Shown here in pieces: positions 41,900 to 53,292 of a DNA stretch of 64,000 bases. The notes below the pieces were generated by a model, which ran no database searches, had not been told where the DNA came from, and saw only the letters and a program-made list of their open reading frames with translations. Source of the DNA: Ptychodera flava (Eukaryota; Hemichordata; Enteropneusta; Ptychoderidae); the NCBI RefSeq assembly GCF_041260155.1, contig NC_091931.1, forward strand, positions 16,283,361 through 16,347,360. Reading direction: 5' to 3'. The translations under genes were made by a program, and so were the position numbers. Within the stretch, counting starts at the first letter, position 1. Every line of letters starts with the position of its first letter.

Positions 41900-42700
41900 T
41901 TAAGAATAAAGAAACCTATTCAGTAATTTTTAGTGTTTTTATATAGCAGGAGGGTGGTTCATATCATGATTTTGTCGTCGGATTTTTGCATTTCCAAAGT
42001 TTTGTTTGGGCCAAGAGTGTTGTTGAAGTCAAAGGCAGTGAATTTCAATGGCTGTGCGCGTGGTTCAATGATTCACGTTCTTGCAATCCTGTGCCTCTTC
42101 TCCGCCTGTACTGTGCAGCACGGCAAATCTACTTATCTGAACCCCTGTAACACACACAGCTCCATTATAGTACAGATATCGCTTCAAGACATGATAGAAA
42201 ATTGCCGGTAAATATAGGCTAGATAATGCAGTTGGAACTGATTCATTGGTAATGACTGTCCTTCACACGCCTGTAAGGAAAGATCGTCATTGTGGTCTTC
42301 AATTTTCTCCCCTAACTACGAAAATAAACCTGTCGTACAGCGTAGTATTAGACATATCTGCCGGACAAAACTCTTTGGATAATAACACAAAGAAGTATGT
42401 TCTTCTTGGTTGAACAAAAGTATGCCCACTGTTTATAAGACTTTACAACTGCTGCTGTCGTCAGCTTCAGCTTTGTGATTTCAAGATACTCTGAGGTTTA
42501 ATGTAAATGTTGACATATTTTATTGCGTTTTCTCATGCCTCGTAATCCCCGAGCATCGCTTTTTAATATCCATTCAGCCGTGCTGAGTTAAGGAATATTT
42601 CCTGTAGAAATGTTTCATTACAATGTGACTCATTTTATTTGACCAACTGCCATTCTTAGAGCTTGAAATAGACCTCACTGACGGTGATGACGATGATGGT

Positions 42701-43978
42701 GTTAGGGACTGGGGTAAAAATTACGGGAGGGGGGAGGGCCGGTGTTGTTTGGGGTGGGTTTCCGCACAAGCATTTTTGAAGGGTCATGAAATGTCACGCG
42801 TGCCTTTGGGGAGGGTCATCATTTTTTGCGCAACTATAAGAAGGAAAGATGTGGTCGATAAAGTCCTTCACCAAAAATATAAAATCATATCACATTGGAA
42901 TCTATTGGGCAAACTATCAACAAGTTTCCCTACAAAACAAGCTATATCTGTACATTCATATATGTTTAATAATTTATGTAAATGTACTTTTCTTGAAGCG
43001 GGAGGTAAAAAGTACATGTGTGCACAAGAAATTTGATTATCGGATTCCATCACTATACATGATAGAATATGGGAAAACTACGACCATTTTTTCCACTACA
43101 AAACTGACAATATCTCTCCATTTATGTTTGGTAATTGATATAAATCTACTTGGTAAGAATAGGGTGATTACAAGTACATATGGGTATAGGAAGTTTGAAT
43201 TTGGAATGTCTCTGAAATGTTGATTTACTCTACATTATAGTATATGCGGAAAATATGAATGTTTTTTTTTTCTAATACAAAACTAGCTAAATTTGTGTAA
43301 TTCTAGGCACTCGATAATTGATATTAATGTACTGAATTAGACTAGGATGGTTACAATTGCATGTGTGTGCAAGAAATATGATTTTCACATTTCACCGAAA
43401 TGTTGATTTACTATACATAGTAGCCTGTAAGGAAACTAAGAACATATTTCCATTACAAAACTAGCTAAATCTGTGTATTTATAGACACTTGATAATTGAT
43501 ATTGATATACTTGTTAGACTAGGGTGGTTACAAGTTCATGTGTGTGAAAGAAATTTGATTTTGGAATTGCACCAACATGTTGATTCGCTATACATTATAG
43601 TATATGAGGAAATTGTAAATATTGTTTTCCAAGTCAAAACTAGCTAAATCTGTGTATTTATGGATGCTTGATTATTGATATAAATGTATCTGATAGGGTG
43701 TTTGAAAGAGCAGATGTGCACAACAAATATTATATTGATATTTCACCCAAGTGATTATTTGTAAACTTTAAGGTTAAAAAGTATCCTTTGAAAGTTCAAA
43801 GTACAAATGAGAAATTTTATGTCAAGATATTATTAATACGGACTTTGACATGCATTGGGAGGGTCACTTTTTTGCGCGTAAAATATGGGAGAGTCACTGT
43901 TTTTCTTGTAAACACTTTTGAAGGGTCACTATTTTTTCATGCAGCGTCAATTTGAACCCCCCTGTCCAGTCCCTTAAC
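42701..43978. mobile_element. Inverted-repeat element carrying ~180-bp internal tandem repeats
   Basis: GTTAGGGACTGG at 42701 is mirrored by CCAGTCCCTTAAC ending at 43978. Inside both ends are motifs of the form TTTGAAGGGTCA/GAGGGTCAC. The core (about 42900-43780) is a tandem array of about five diverged units, period roughly 180 bp, anchored by 'aaaactagctaaat' at about 43280, 43457 and 43637. There is no coding sequence. End-like sequence also occurs at about 47655-47785. Confidence 0.6.
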
Positions 43979-44485
43979 GATTATGATTTGAATAGTCTTT
44001 GTTCGTCTGTCTCGATTTCAGTTTTTCCACAGTTCTGTTATTCTTGTTTGCAAATTTGACAGATTATTTTAATCTTTAACGCTTTTCTTTGGATTTTGTT
44101 TCTCGCCTACAGACGATCGTGTCATAATCTTCCATCGTGTATGGTAACATTTGAAACACTGTAATCGTTCCGATTGGAATATCTACAAAATGCAGCACAT
44201 GGGAATAATCATGATAAAGCTGCGTAGAAAATAAAAAGATTCAGCAATCGGGATCTGCTAGTCATGGATTCTCTAACAAGCTTTAATAGTTGTGACACAT
44301 TCTGTTTCCATGGAAACATGTTTCTTTTGACTCGTGGGTATCAGAGCTGTTTACATTTCCGCCGCCGCAACAAGTATTCGCATAAATTACTGGGCAGAGC
44401 GAGTTCCAACAGGTCGTTTTCTTGACAGCTTCACTCGACTTTGAATTTCTTTTAAAGGTCTGATTGACGATCTTTAGCAGGGAAG
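43979..44485. other. Upstream region of the GPCR gene
   Basis: Contains the presumed promoter and leader. No TATA box or other clear element stands out. The sequence just before the start codon, GGGAAGATGG, is a fair Kozak match (purine at -3, G at +4). Confidence 0.4.
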
Positions 44486-45694
44486 ATGGCAAACACGACA
44501 ACTGTCAGAGCCTCAGGAGTCTGTTTTCCTGACCTGGCAGTTCCCGTCGTGATTCCTGCACTACATGCCGCCGCTGTGTCACTCATATCCATCACGGGCG
44601 TTCTCGGTAACTTCTTCATACTCGTCTTCATCTACACTTTTTGTCGAAGCTCTTTAGACAGACAACCGGTAACGCTCTTTTACGGCAACTTGGCCCTGGC
44701 GGATTTAATGACGTCCCTTTTCTACCAGCCGTTGATGGTGGTGTCCATTGTCAACAACGAATTTCCCTTCAGCGGAGACGTCTGTCGTCTCGTCACTATA
44801 GCTTTCTCGATGATACCCGGTGTAATGACGATCTTCACCCAAACTGCGATGGCTCTGTACAGCTTTGTGCGCACCCGCAATGCTACCAGGCCGTCGCTTC
44901 GCGGGTCAAGTAAGAAGAAGATTCTCACAGTTTGTGTTCTCGTGTGGCTTTTGGCCGTTGTCGTGTTCCTTCCCTGGTTGGTCATACCAAAAGAATTTCC
45001 GTTCGAATACGACTTTCGGGTGAACACATGTTTCGTTGCGGTAAACCCTCACCATTTAACCATCATCGGATTCATCATACCATCGATCATAATCACATTC
45101 TCCTACACATACGTTTTCCTTGCGACGCGCTCTCGATTGCTGAAAGGTCAGTCAAAAGTCTCACCGCTACGAAACGATGTTGAAGATATGATCAATCGAG
45201 CGAGAGCTATTCGGCAGCAGAAAGCCGCAGTTAAAGTCGCTAAGAATTCATTGATTCTATGTGCCGCGTACTACCTCTGCTGGCTGCCTATACACATCAA
45301 ACAGTTCCTGGATCACGGCTGCAGTTTCTTCAGTCACACGGCACTGCACCGATTTGCTGTAACTAGCCTGTTTATGAACACAACGATAAACACGGCTTTG
45401 TACGCCTGGAGGAATCGGAACTTCCCGAGGGGCGTTTTGGCGATTTTGACATGCCGCATTCATAAGCATAAACTTCAACTCGCTGGCGCCTTACCACGGA
45501 AGGCGGCCCCGGCAGAGGGAGATCACGCCCACCAGCCCAACAACAGTGGCACCACAAATGCTCTTCCGCTAACGTCAACATACATTGCCGAAGGCTACGC
45601 AAATGTATCGCGTTCTAGGGCCTCGATGATTCGAAACACTGTCCAAGCAAGTTCCGCTGAGTGTTCTGGGTCCCACGACACCTACAGACTCTGA
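44486..45694 (+). CDS. Class A (rhodopsin-like) GPCR, intronless, with atypical DRY and NPxxY
   Basis: A single 402-aa open frame with seven hydrophobic segments. Landmarks: GN in TM1 (N42), LALAD in TM2 (D73), C100 before TM3 and C182 in loop 2 (predicted disulfide), W154 in TM4, CWLP in TM6 (265-268), and an N-glycosylation site near the N-terminus (NTT, residue 3). Counting 25 residues on from C100, the DRY position reads LYS (124-126), so R3.50 is absent. In TM7 the NPxxY motif reads NTALY (302-306), so its proline is absent. The TM7 opsin lysine is also absent. Intracellular loop 3 is basic (RARAIRQQKAAVKVAKN), and the C-tail is Ser/Thr-rich. The family is invertebrate class A orphan; ligand unknown. 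The altered motifs suggest unusual or absent G-protein coupling, but this is inference. Confidence 0.9.
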   Translation: MANTTTVRASGVCFPDLAVPVVIPALHAAAVSLISITGVLGNFFILVFIYTFCRSSLDRQPVTLFYGNLALADLMTSLFYQPLMVVSIVNNEFPFSGDVCRLVTIAFSMIPGVMTIFTQTAMALYSFVRTRNATRPSLRGSSKKKILTVCVLVWLLAVVVFLPWLVIPKEFPFEYDFRVNTCFVAVNPHHLTIIGFIIPSIIITFSYTYVFLATRSRLLKGQSKVSPLRNDVEDMINRARAIRQQKAAVKVAKNSLILCAAYYLCWLPIHIKQFLDHGCSFFSHTALHRFAVTSLFMNTTINTALYAWRNRNFPRGVLAILTCRIHKHKLQLAGALPRKAAPAEGDHAHQPNNSGTTNALPLTSTYIAEGYANVSRSRASMIRNTVQASSAECSGSHDTYRL

Positions 45695-46229
45695 GACTAA
45701 ACGTGAAGGCGAAGAAGAGTTTCGATAAACAGTCCACATATCGGTTTGAAATTTGACTTTGCGTATGAGACTCTTTAGTTAGTAATTACTTTCAACTTTA
45801 TTTCAGTTTGTTCCGGCAAATAATGTCAAGATGTAACTTATTCCTCCCCTCTCTCACTGACTTAATCATCAAATTCCTTGAAACCTTGCATAAAAGTGGA
45901 TATTTTTAAACTTAAAGTTCAAACTAAGGTCAAATGATAAATTATCAATTCGAGTCCCGCATAGGTCACTTTTTATTTCAATAACTACATTTCAAAATAT
46001 ATAAATTCATATAGCGAGTCATAATTTCAAACCCAAAAATTACGCTTCTCGGGCTCTGCATCATTCGTATTAGTGGTATTTATTACCAAAAATCAATTCC
46101 TAACTTGGTGACTTCTGTGTGAGTCCCTGTTGAATCCATAGGGTGATTAGTTTAGCCCAAACTCACTGTACACGCATATGAAATGAAGAACCCCATCTAA
46201 GTGACAGGACCGACCACAGTCTGTGTGTT
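45695..46229. other. 3' flank of the GPCR gene, with a SINE-tail fragment
   Basis: The 3' UTR likely lies within the first 250 bases, but no AATAAA is clear-cut. At 45945-46015 the sequence 'attcgagtcccgcataggtcacttttt...actacatttcaaaatat' repeats the tail of the tRNA-like element at 47487-47655. Confidence 0.45.
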
Positions 46230-47240
46230 TTTAGACCCCACGGACACCGTCCGGGGGGACTTATATAGGTTCTTTCATTCCTTAGCCATAACTCAGGCAC
46301 GTCTCAACCGATTTTATTCAAAGTTGGTACAAGGACATTGACCTATGTCATGCATATGCACATTGATTTATTTTACGAAAAAATTGAATGTGGATGCATG
46401 GCGACCATTTTGTTACGATTTTTCATGTACGGAACCATAGCTCAGACATGTATCAACCGATTTTATTCAAAGTTGGTATTAGGACATTGACTTATGTTTT
46501 ACATATGTATGTCGATTTGTTCACGATATGATCCAATATGGCCACATGGCGGCCATTTTTTTATGGTTTTTTTCATGTCGAGAGCCATAACTCTGGCAAG
46601 TCTCAACAGATTTTATTCAAAGTTGGTACATGGACATTGACTTATGTCATACATATGCATGTTGATTTTTAGACAGTAAGATCAAATGGCTGCGTGGCGG
46701 CAAGTTTGTTACGATTCTATCATGTACAGAGCCGTAACTCAGACATATTTCCACCAGTATTATTAAAAGTTCGTACAAGGACATTGACCTATGTCATACA
46801 TATGCACATCAATTTGTTTCACGGCATGTAGCCGTATCATGTCAATTATTGAATTTTCGTAATTAGGCTGATATGTCAAGAAATACTGCAACAAATTTCA
46901 TGAAACTTGGCACAAATGTTAAGCTTACATTGCTTTAACAGTGAAAAAGACATTTATCAGTGTCATGTTATTAATTTGTAATTGCATAAGTAATGAACTT
47001 TCCTAATTAGAGTGATATATCCACAAATACTGTGTCAAATTGAATGAAACTTGGTACATATGTTGATCTCATAGTATTGTATTGACACTTAGAGGTATCA
47101 TTTAAATTAATTGCCAGTTTGCATTTACATAATGAATTTTTTTTAGGGTGAATGTCAAGAAGCGCTGCATCAAACTTTATGAAATATGTTACCGGTGATA
47201 ATCTGTCAGTGTGAGGATAGGATGCAAAAACTTTTGGCAG
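46230..47240. repeat. Tandem array of ~145-bp units (repeat-bearing element)
   Basis: Four diverged units start near 46291, 46433, 46583 and 46730. They share 'ccataactcaggcacgtctcaaccgattttattcaaagttggtacaaggacattgacctatgtcatacatatgcac'. Further right are shorter related modules ('atgtcaagaaatactgcaacaaatttcatgaaacttggcac') at about 46870, 47010 and 47150. The left end has a palindromic ACGGACACCGTCCG. There is no coding sequence. The layout resembles the intronic array at 27530-28575 in unit size but not in sequence. Confidence 0.65.
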
Positions 47241-47486
47241 CATCCTGTCGATTAATTATTAATTGACTCATTTAATGACCTTTTGAAATTAGGAAAGCGG
47301 CCTACATTGGTTTTATGTTTTCACCACCATGGAACTCATTCTCAGCCATTAAGCCCCATCTGTATCATAGTCTTTTTAATCACAAACCCGACTAATGAAA
47401 AGGACTCTATCCTATCTCAGGACTTGCAATTAAAGTACCCATTAACAAGTGGGGACTGTGTCATCAACGATGACTTGTTGAACGAG

Positions 47487-47655
47487 CATATGGGCTCATA
47501 ACTGCATAACATTCATCATACCAGCCACGAATTGCATATCCATTAGCGCAGTTGGTCGAGCATCCGAAGTGTATTTGTGTATTCGAGTCTGACATGGGTC
47601 ACTTTTCATTTCATTTACTACATTTAAAAATATACATTAAATTATTGATATGGCC
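47487..47655 (+). mobile_element. tRNA-derived SINE-like copy
   Basis: Contains a box A-like TTAGCGCAGTTGGTCGAGC (about 47544) and, 35-40 bases later, a box B-like ATTCGAGTC (about 47581), the spacing expected of a tRNA-type RNA polymerase III promoter. It does not fold as a complete tRNA. The upstream segment 'atatgggctcataact...ttcatcataccagcca' recurs at 48988-49060, and the tail recurs at 45945-46015, so this is a dispersed repeat. Confidence 0.55.
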
Positions 47656-47785
47656 TACAGGGGCAAGGTCACTGTTTTTTCCTGTTGAAGGGTCAATGTT
47701 GAGGGGTCACTTTTTTCGCGCAGCGTCATTTTGAAATAAACCGGCTCTCCACCCTGTAATTTCTGTCCTGTCCCTAAGGACAATA
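47656..47785. mobile_element. End fragment related to the element at 42701-43978
   Basis: 'gttgaggggtcacttttttcgcgcagcgtcattttgaaataaacc ... cctgtccctaagg' resembles the right end of that element. Truncated. Confidence 0.45.
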
Positions 47786-48194
47786 ACAGTCTGTTTTTAA
47801 CCCAATAAACCTTGCCGAGTTTTACATAGATCAATACTGTTCAAGGACAAGTCTCGCATAGTCTCGTTGATAATGTCAATACTTGCACAGTTTTATCGTT
47901 GTCACTCTTTTATTTTTTAATGTAGAGTGTATTAAGATACTTACTATATAATGCACTATATAAAAAAAGAAAGATTAAGACTTAGCTTTTGGTCGGCTGA
48001 TCGGTGCACCGGACGGCAGGGCGACAATGGTAGTTTACTGAGTATATGCAGTAGACCAGCACTCCACTATCTGAGCTCAGTGAAAACATTTACGTTGCGC
48101 TGTTGAATTGAAATCCGATAAATCTCACATCAATACACTGAATCATATCATAGGAACTTGCATATTCTTTGATTTTGCCTGAAGATATGTGAAC

Positions 48195-48484
48195 AGACAT
48201 AGATAAAACAGATAGATACATAGGTACATAGATTGATACATAGATGCATAGATAGATAGACAGATACATAATTATAGATACATAAATACATAGATACATG
48301 GATACATAGATACATACGTACATACGGACGCACGTGCATTATACACATACATACATACATACATACATACATACATACATACATACATACATACATACAT
48401 ACATACATACATACATACATACATACATACATACATACATACATACATACATACACACATACATACATACATACATACATACAT

Positions 48485-48517
<33 letters not shown>

Positions 48518-48955
48518 TACATACATACATACATACATACATACATACATACATACATACATACATACATACATACATACATACATACATACATACATAC
48601 ATACATACATACATACATACATACATACATACATTCATTCAGAAATACATACATACATTCAGAAATACATACATACATACAGAAATACATACATACATAC
48701 ATACATACATACATACATACATACATACATACATACATACATACATACATACATACATACATACATACATACATACATACATACATACAGAAATACAGAC
48801 ATACATACATACATACATACATACATACATACATACATACATACATACATACATACATACATACATACATACATACATACATACATACATACATACATAC
48901 ATACATACATACAGAAATACAGAAATACAGAAATACATACATACAGAAATAAATG
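48195..48955. repeat. Long (ACAT)n microsatellite, >600 bp, with variant blocks
   Basis: Degenerate GATA/TACA repeats from 48195 lead into nearly pure (CATA)n at 48339-48945, interrupted by a (CA)n block near 48500 and several AGAAATA variants. The apparent long Tyr-Ile-His-Thr and Cys-Met-Tyr-Val frames on both strands are products of the repeat and not genes. Confidence 0.97.
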
Positions 48956-48987
48956 CATACAAAGGGGTCGTTGTGTTTTTTGACGAG

Positions 48988-49075
48988 GATATGGGTTCAT
49001 AACTGACATAGCATTCATCAAACCAGCCATGAATTGCATCATTATCCAGTTGCAGTTTTTGGCGCGCTCATTCGG
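48988..49075 (+). mobile_element. SINE-like fragment, second copy
   Basis: 'atatgggttcataactgacatagcattcatcaaaccagccatgaattgcatcattatccagttgcag' parallels 47487-47560. Its box A region is degraded. Confidence 0.5.
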
Positions 49076-49294
49076 GCGCGTAACTTTAATATATAGGAGA
49101 TATATATTGAATAAGCTTAGGCCTATGTCTTGATCTTGGTGTTTCTCTCAGTATTAGAATGCAACATGTACTAATATTTCATAATACGTCAATACTGTGA
49201 CATGTAAACTGTATTCCTCCATTTGTCAGGTATTAAAATAAAATGTGTGTTTTTCATGAGTGAAATTATAGTTCATCAAAGCATATTCGTAATA

Positions 49295-49506
49295 AACACG
49301 ATTGGAACTAACTTGGGATAATTGGATAGTAAAGTAATGTCGATTAAATCTGCAAATGTCAGCTAATCTGCTTTTCTTTTTAAGTTACACACTTGTTTTA
49401 TGAGTTATTTGCAATATGGCAACATTCAGCTATACAGCACCTATCACTTTTGAGAAATTTGAAAAATATAAAGATCCTATTATCCCAAATTAGTTCCAAT
49501 CGTGTT
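49295..49506. mobile_element. MITE family C copy 2 (212 bp)
   Basis: Terminal inverted repeat AACACGATTGGAACTAACTTGGGATAAT / ATTATCCCAAATTAGTTCCAATCGTGTT, about 28 bp with one mismatch. The interior matches the copy at 40124. Non-coding. Confidence 0.8.
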
Positions 49507-49601
49507 AATAGCTGTGTCATTGTGGTTTCAACAATGAAAGAAAAGTTATCCCGAGGCTCAGACACTGCGCAAATCAGATTTGGCTGCAACCTGTAAAAAT
49601 A

Positions 49602-50010
49602 CAACCATTTTCAGTAATAGAGCGCGAAGCCACTGCAGTGAACTGCAATAAAACTGCTCACACTAATTAGTTTCAGCTGTAGCCAGCTGGCAAAGTCGAC
49701 AACATTGTATGTCCCATGCAGACAGTTTGTCTGGGGAAGTTGAAATAAAAAAGATTTGTACATGGACCAGTGCATGGTAATGTTACATTGTATCTTAATC
49801 TTGAACACAGGGTGCCAATCGTAAACTCTCATTTACAACCCGAGCCTCAGACAGAGCTAGTTTTGCCTTTGTACAAGCAGACTTTTTGTCTGTATCAAGT
49901 AGCCTTGTTCAACACCAAAGTGGCCACGGCTACAGCTGAAACTAATTAGTGTAAGCAGTTTTATTGCAGTTCACTGCAGTGGCTTCGCGCTCTATTACTG
50001 AAAATGGTTG
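49602..50010. mobile_element. TA-flanked MITE with near-perfect ~83-bp inverted repeats
   Basis: CAACCATTTTCAGTAATAGAGCGCG... at 49602-49684 is mirrored at 49928-50010 with about one mismatch. TA dinucleotides flank both sides (49600-49601 and 50011-50012). The 240-bp core is non-coding. The close arm identity suggests a fairly recent insertion or gene conversion between arms. A Tc1/mariner-type origin is inferred. Confidence 0.8.
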
Positions 50011-50382
50011 TAGCTCTCTAGGGCTTCTCAGAAGGTGTACTTGAACCAAGCAAAATAGCCCATTGGTCTTTGCTCCTGTCCATGGTTTTGGTAAAGGCGT
50101 GATTCTGCCTCGTTAATACATACAGTATATTGCTTGTAGTGATAGCTGTTTTGTTTCTGAACACTTCATTAAAAAGGTAAGGTTGAAAACCAAGAGAGGA
50201 GAAATCACATACAATACTTTGGAAGCTAGTATCAAGGGCAACTGTAAAGTGTGGCTTCAGAGAACTTAAATAATGCATAGCATCTGAACATAAAATGTTA
50301 TATATATTATATCTAAATTATCATGAAAAAGCGGAGTTAGACAGGTCTTGCCCGGCTTAGTTCAACTTTAAGGGAGAGTAGC

Positions 50383-50383
<1 letters not shown>

Positions 50384-50447
<64 letters not shown>
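50384..50447. repeat. (TA)n microsatellite
   Basis: About 30 uninterrupted AT repeats. Confidence 0.95.
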
Positions 50448-50451
<4 letters not shown>

Positions 50452-51629
50452 TTTTGGCTTACCCTGTTCTCGAAAGTTTGAAGAGGATGTCAATCTGTGT
50501 TTGTTTTTTTTCCGTGGAGGGGAGATCAGTCGCTTTTTGATATCCGCAAAAAATAATTCAACCCCGGCCGAAGAAACTGACCAGTCCGTAACAGGGTTGG
50601 CATCAGTAAAAGTTTTGGGATGGTTGGTAAGAACAAGTGAAGACTGTCGGGGGAATACAAATAATCCTAACAATAATGTCGCTCGCGCTTAACGATCTTC
50701 AAAATTACACTCTGGTTCTGCACGTCTACATGTTCACCTTCAAAGTGCAACGGGACTGCTGAAGAAAATGCTCTCGCCCCATTCTGTGTTCAGAAGCGAC
50801 ACTAAAACGGCACATATGCATAAAGGCTACCTATTGATTTCACATTGATTCAACAATTTCCACCAGGAAATGCTGATCAGAAGTACTCCGGTAAAAGACA
50901 AAGCGCGGAATTTCCAAACATCAAAATGTCACGTCGACAATTTTGATAGCGCCAACCGCAATACACGGGAGCACCATTGAGCAGTCTGCTTCATAGGCAG
51001 CTTAGTGGAAATAAAGTAAAAAGAATGGGTGGTTTTTGTTCACATTCTTTAGATGTGTGAAATACAAGTATCTTCATCAGAACAACCAAGACAATATTCT
51101 GTATTTTCGTCGCGTTTCCATGGCAATGAAACAAATCCCTGGCCCACTCATTATCCGGAAAGCTTCCAATTCAGATTTGCTGCTGAAGAAAATAGAAATG
51201 TTAAAGTATTGAAAAACACATCTTTCATTCACACTTGTATCATTATACCCTCTAAACACTACCAAATTTGATGCTTAGATTTCATTGTTATTCTAGCTAC
51301 TGGTAGTATTTCATGCGAATAAAATTTAGACCCAAACTGCAGAATAGGGGCTCCCATCGAGGTCTATTGAAACAAAATTTCTTAGCGGGCGCACGTGTTC
51401 TACACAAGCTCTTAAGTCTCTTAGGGCTGAAAAATACTATATTGTCATATGGCAGGTAAATTCAAAGTCCGTCGGTCGCCCGTTTTTAATGTTTCTACTT
51501 CATAAATATATAAGGTTCTGATTTCAAAACAACGCTTCCACGATTTCATAGATTTAGCAGAACGACGAGAGTTGAAGAAAAATTTCATATCTCGATTGAA
51601 TGTCTTGCTAATTATGATTTACATTTTAA
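50448..51629. other. Gene-free stretch
   Basis: No supported gene. A minus-strand open stretch (about 50673-50452, containing PVTDWSVSSAGVELFF and ending at a donor-like CAGGGTAAG) is the only piece with a coding look. It has no recognisable partner exons. Confidence 0.35.
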
Positions 51630-51833
51630 CCCTTGGAGAGCTGTAAATTTTCCCGCCAAATTTTAATGCAAAAATAATAATTTATATATTTTTTACAATT
51701 TTGTTATAGTTTTGGACCAAATGGCCATCGCTTTTCTTTGACTACTGTTTTTGATCAAAAATTTGGAAAAAAAATGAAAAATATGTCTGGCTTACATTTG
51801 TAAAGGCCAAAATTGACTTTAGCGCTCAAAGGG
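51630..51833. mobile_element. TTAA-flanked MITE (204 bp)
   Basis: Left CCCTTGGAGAGCTGTAAATT and right TTTAGCGCTCAAAGGG form imperfect inverted repeats between TTAA at 51626-51629 and 51834-51837. Non-coding. Not the same family as A, B or C. Confidence 0.7.
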
Positions 51834-51837
51834 TTAA

Positions 51838-53206
51838 GTATGTTCCTCGAAGGGCTTCTATTCAACCAAATTTTTGTAAGTTCTGTCGGTTATAACGTCC
51901 AACAGACGCAGCACCAGTATGTGAATTATTCACAAATATTTAACACAAGTCATACACACACTTTATCGTTCGTCAAAGAGAGGTCAGGGTAACCATTTTG
52001 TGATGTGGCTCCTTTGCCAGGGAGCGAGGCTTAAATTAATTTAATAGGTTCAATATGACTTTCCTGTTTGCTGTTGTTGAAAGGTAAGTCAATGGAGTGA
52101 TCGAGCAATGGAAGACGAACAGGATACAACTCCCAGGGTAAGACGAGTTTGTCAAAGCAGCTATCAGTTACGCCATGTCACGTTGCATCAGATGGCTTTT
52201 GACATATTTTATCTATCGCTTCCTTATTCCACAGAAAGGACAAAATGACGAACTAAGTACAAGACAAAGCCTAATAAGCTTGCATTACCAACGTAAATCG
52301 ACGAAAACGAGGAGAAATCACATTAAGCAATCGACTTTTTCCGAGCTGGCCTCGGGTCCTGGATTAAAAAAAGTACATTGCAACACGTGACTTGATGACG
52401 TAATATTCTGCCTTGTGAGCCTCAATTGCGGTATTTAGGACAAAATGGCTTTATTTTGTTCAAAGGGACATCTTTTGAAAATGTATACCTTCTGATCACG
52501 AACGACAAGAAATAGCGTGTCTGCGTCGTCCGTCGTTTCTCATATTTACTGTCAGGGGTTTTGAAAGACACAGCTTTTGTCGGATAGAAAACATTTGAGC
52601 TGAAACCAACCGAATTGCCCCATTTTAAACTTTTCATTGCAATGGGAAAGATTGCGTCAATCTGCGACACTGTCAGTTGTTTGCTTTGTGCGAATAAAGT
52701 TTTTTACATCCATATGGCAACTTATAGGTTGTGCCTTGAAACTAGGCTTAATTCAAGAGGATTTTGCAAAAAATTTATTGTATCGATTTTGCCGGATGAG
52801 AAATGTTTGATTTAAAATCTGCACTAAAATCGATCTAAAACTATTAATATACTGTACTGATGTGTTTTTACACGATTTTAGACGTTTGGATTTTTAAAAA
52901 GTGAGTCCGCCAACAGGTTAGATTAAATTACGCAATATTAGGGGATACTGGGTTCAGGACCAAATGAACCGCTAATGTTAATCGGCGAAATGGCTAAATG
53001 AGAAAAATGGCGAAATGAAGTAATATAGGAATAAAAGAAACTGAAAAATAGAGAGAGAAATAAATCTGCAGCAAATTGTATCGCCACTACTAGCAGACGA
53101 TCGATTCGATGTAAAGCACCCATACAACTCGATCTATCCACTGCCCGCGGCAGTCTTATGACTTATTTGTTCTCACATTCCTGGCCGCTGGAAGTGTGGG
53201 ATCGAC
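51838..53206. other. Gene-free stretch
   Basis: Nothing certain. At 52109-52140 an ATG followed by ten codons (MEDEQDTTPR) ends at CCAGGGTAAGAC, which could be a short first exon, but no downstream exon is evident. Confidence 0.3.
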
Positions 53207-53292
53207 AGAATCCCACACACCAAGGACCTTGGATCAGATATCCCCAACGAGTGTGAGAAACCTGATCCTAGGTCCTTGGGGTGTGAGATTCT
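53207..53292. repeat. Near-palindrome, 30-bp arms
   Basis: AGAATCCCACACACCAAGGA... (53207-53236) is inverted at 53263-53292 with about four mismatches and a 26-bp spacer. It could be a small foldback element. Confidence 0.7.

Noticed and set aside
44722-45602. Minus-strand and alternative-frame open stretches inside the GPCR gene
   Set aside because: Shadows of the receptor frame without recognisable domains.
47540-47600. tRNA gene
   Set aside because: Box A- and box B-like motifs are present, but no acceptor stem or anticodon arm can be formed, and flanking segments recur elsewhere; a SINE is the better reading.
48148-49002. Long open frames on both strands encoding repeated Cys-Met-Tyr-Val or His-Thr-Tyr-Ile
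   Set aside because: They are translations of the (ACAT)n microsatellite, open in all frames because the repeat contains no stop.
50452-50673. Minus-strand open stretch with a coding-like composition ending at a donor-like site
   Set aside because: No recognisable domain, no partner exons and a (TA)n tract immediately downstream; not enough to call a gene.
52109-52140. Short ATG frame ending at a splice-donor-like sequence
   Set aside because: Ten codons only, and no downstream exon could be paired with it.
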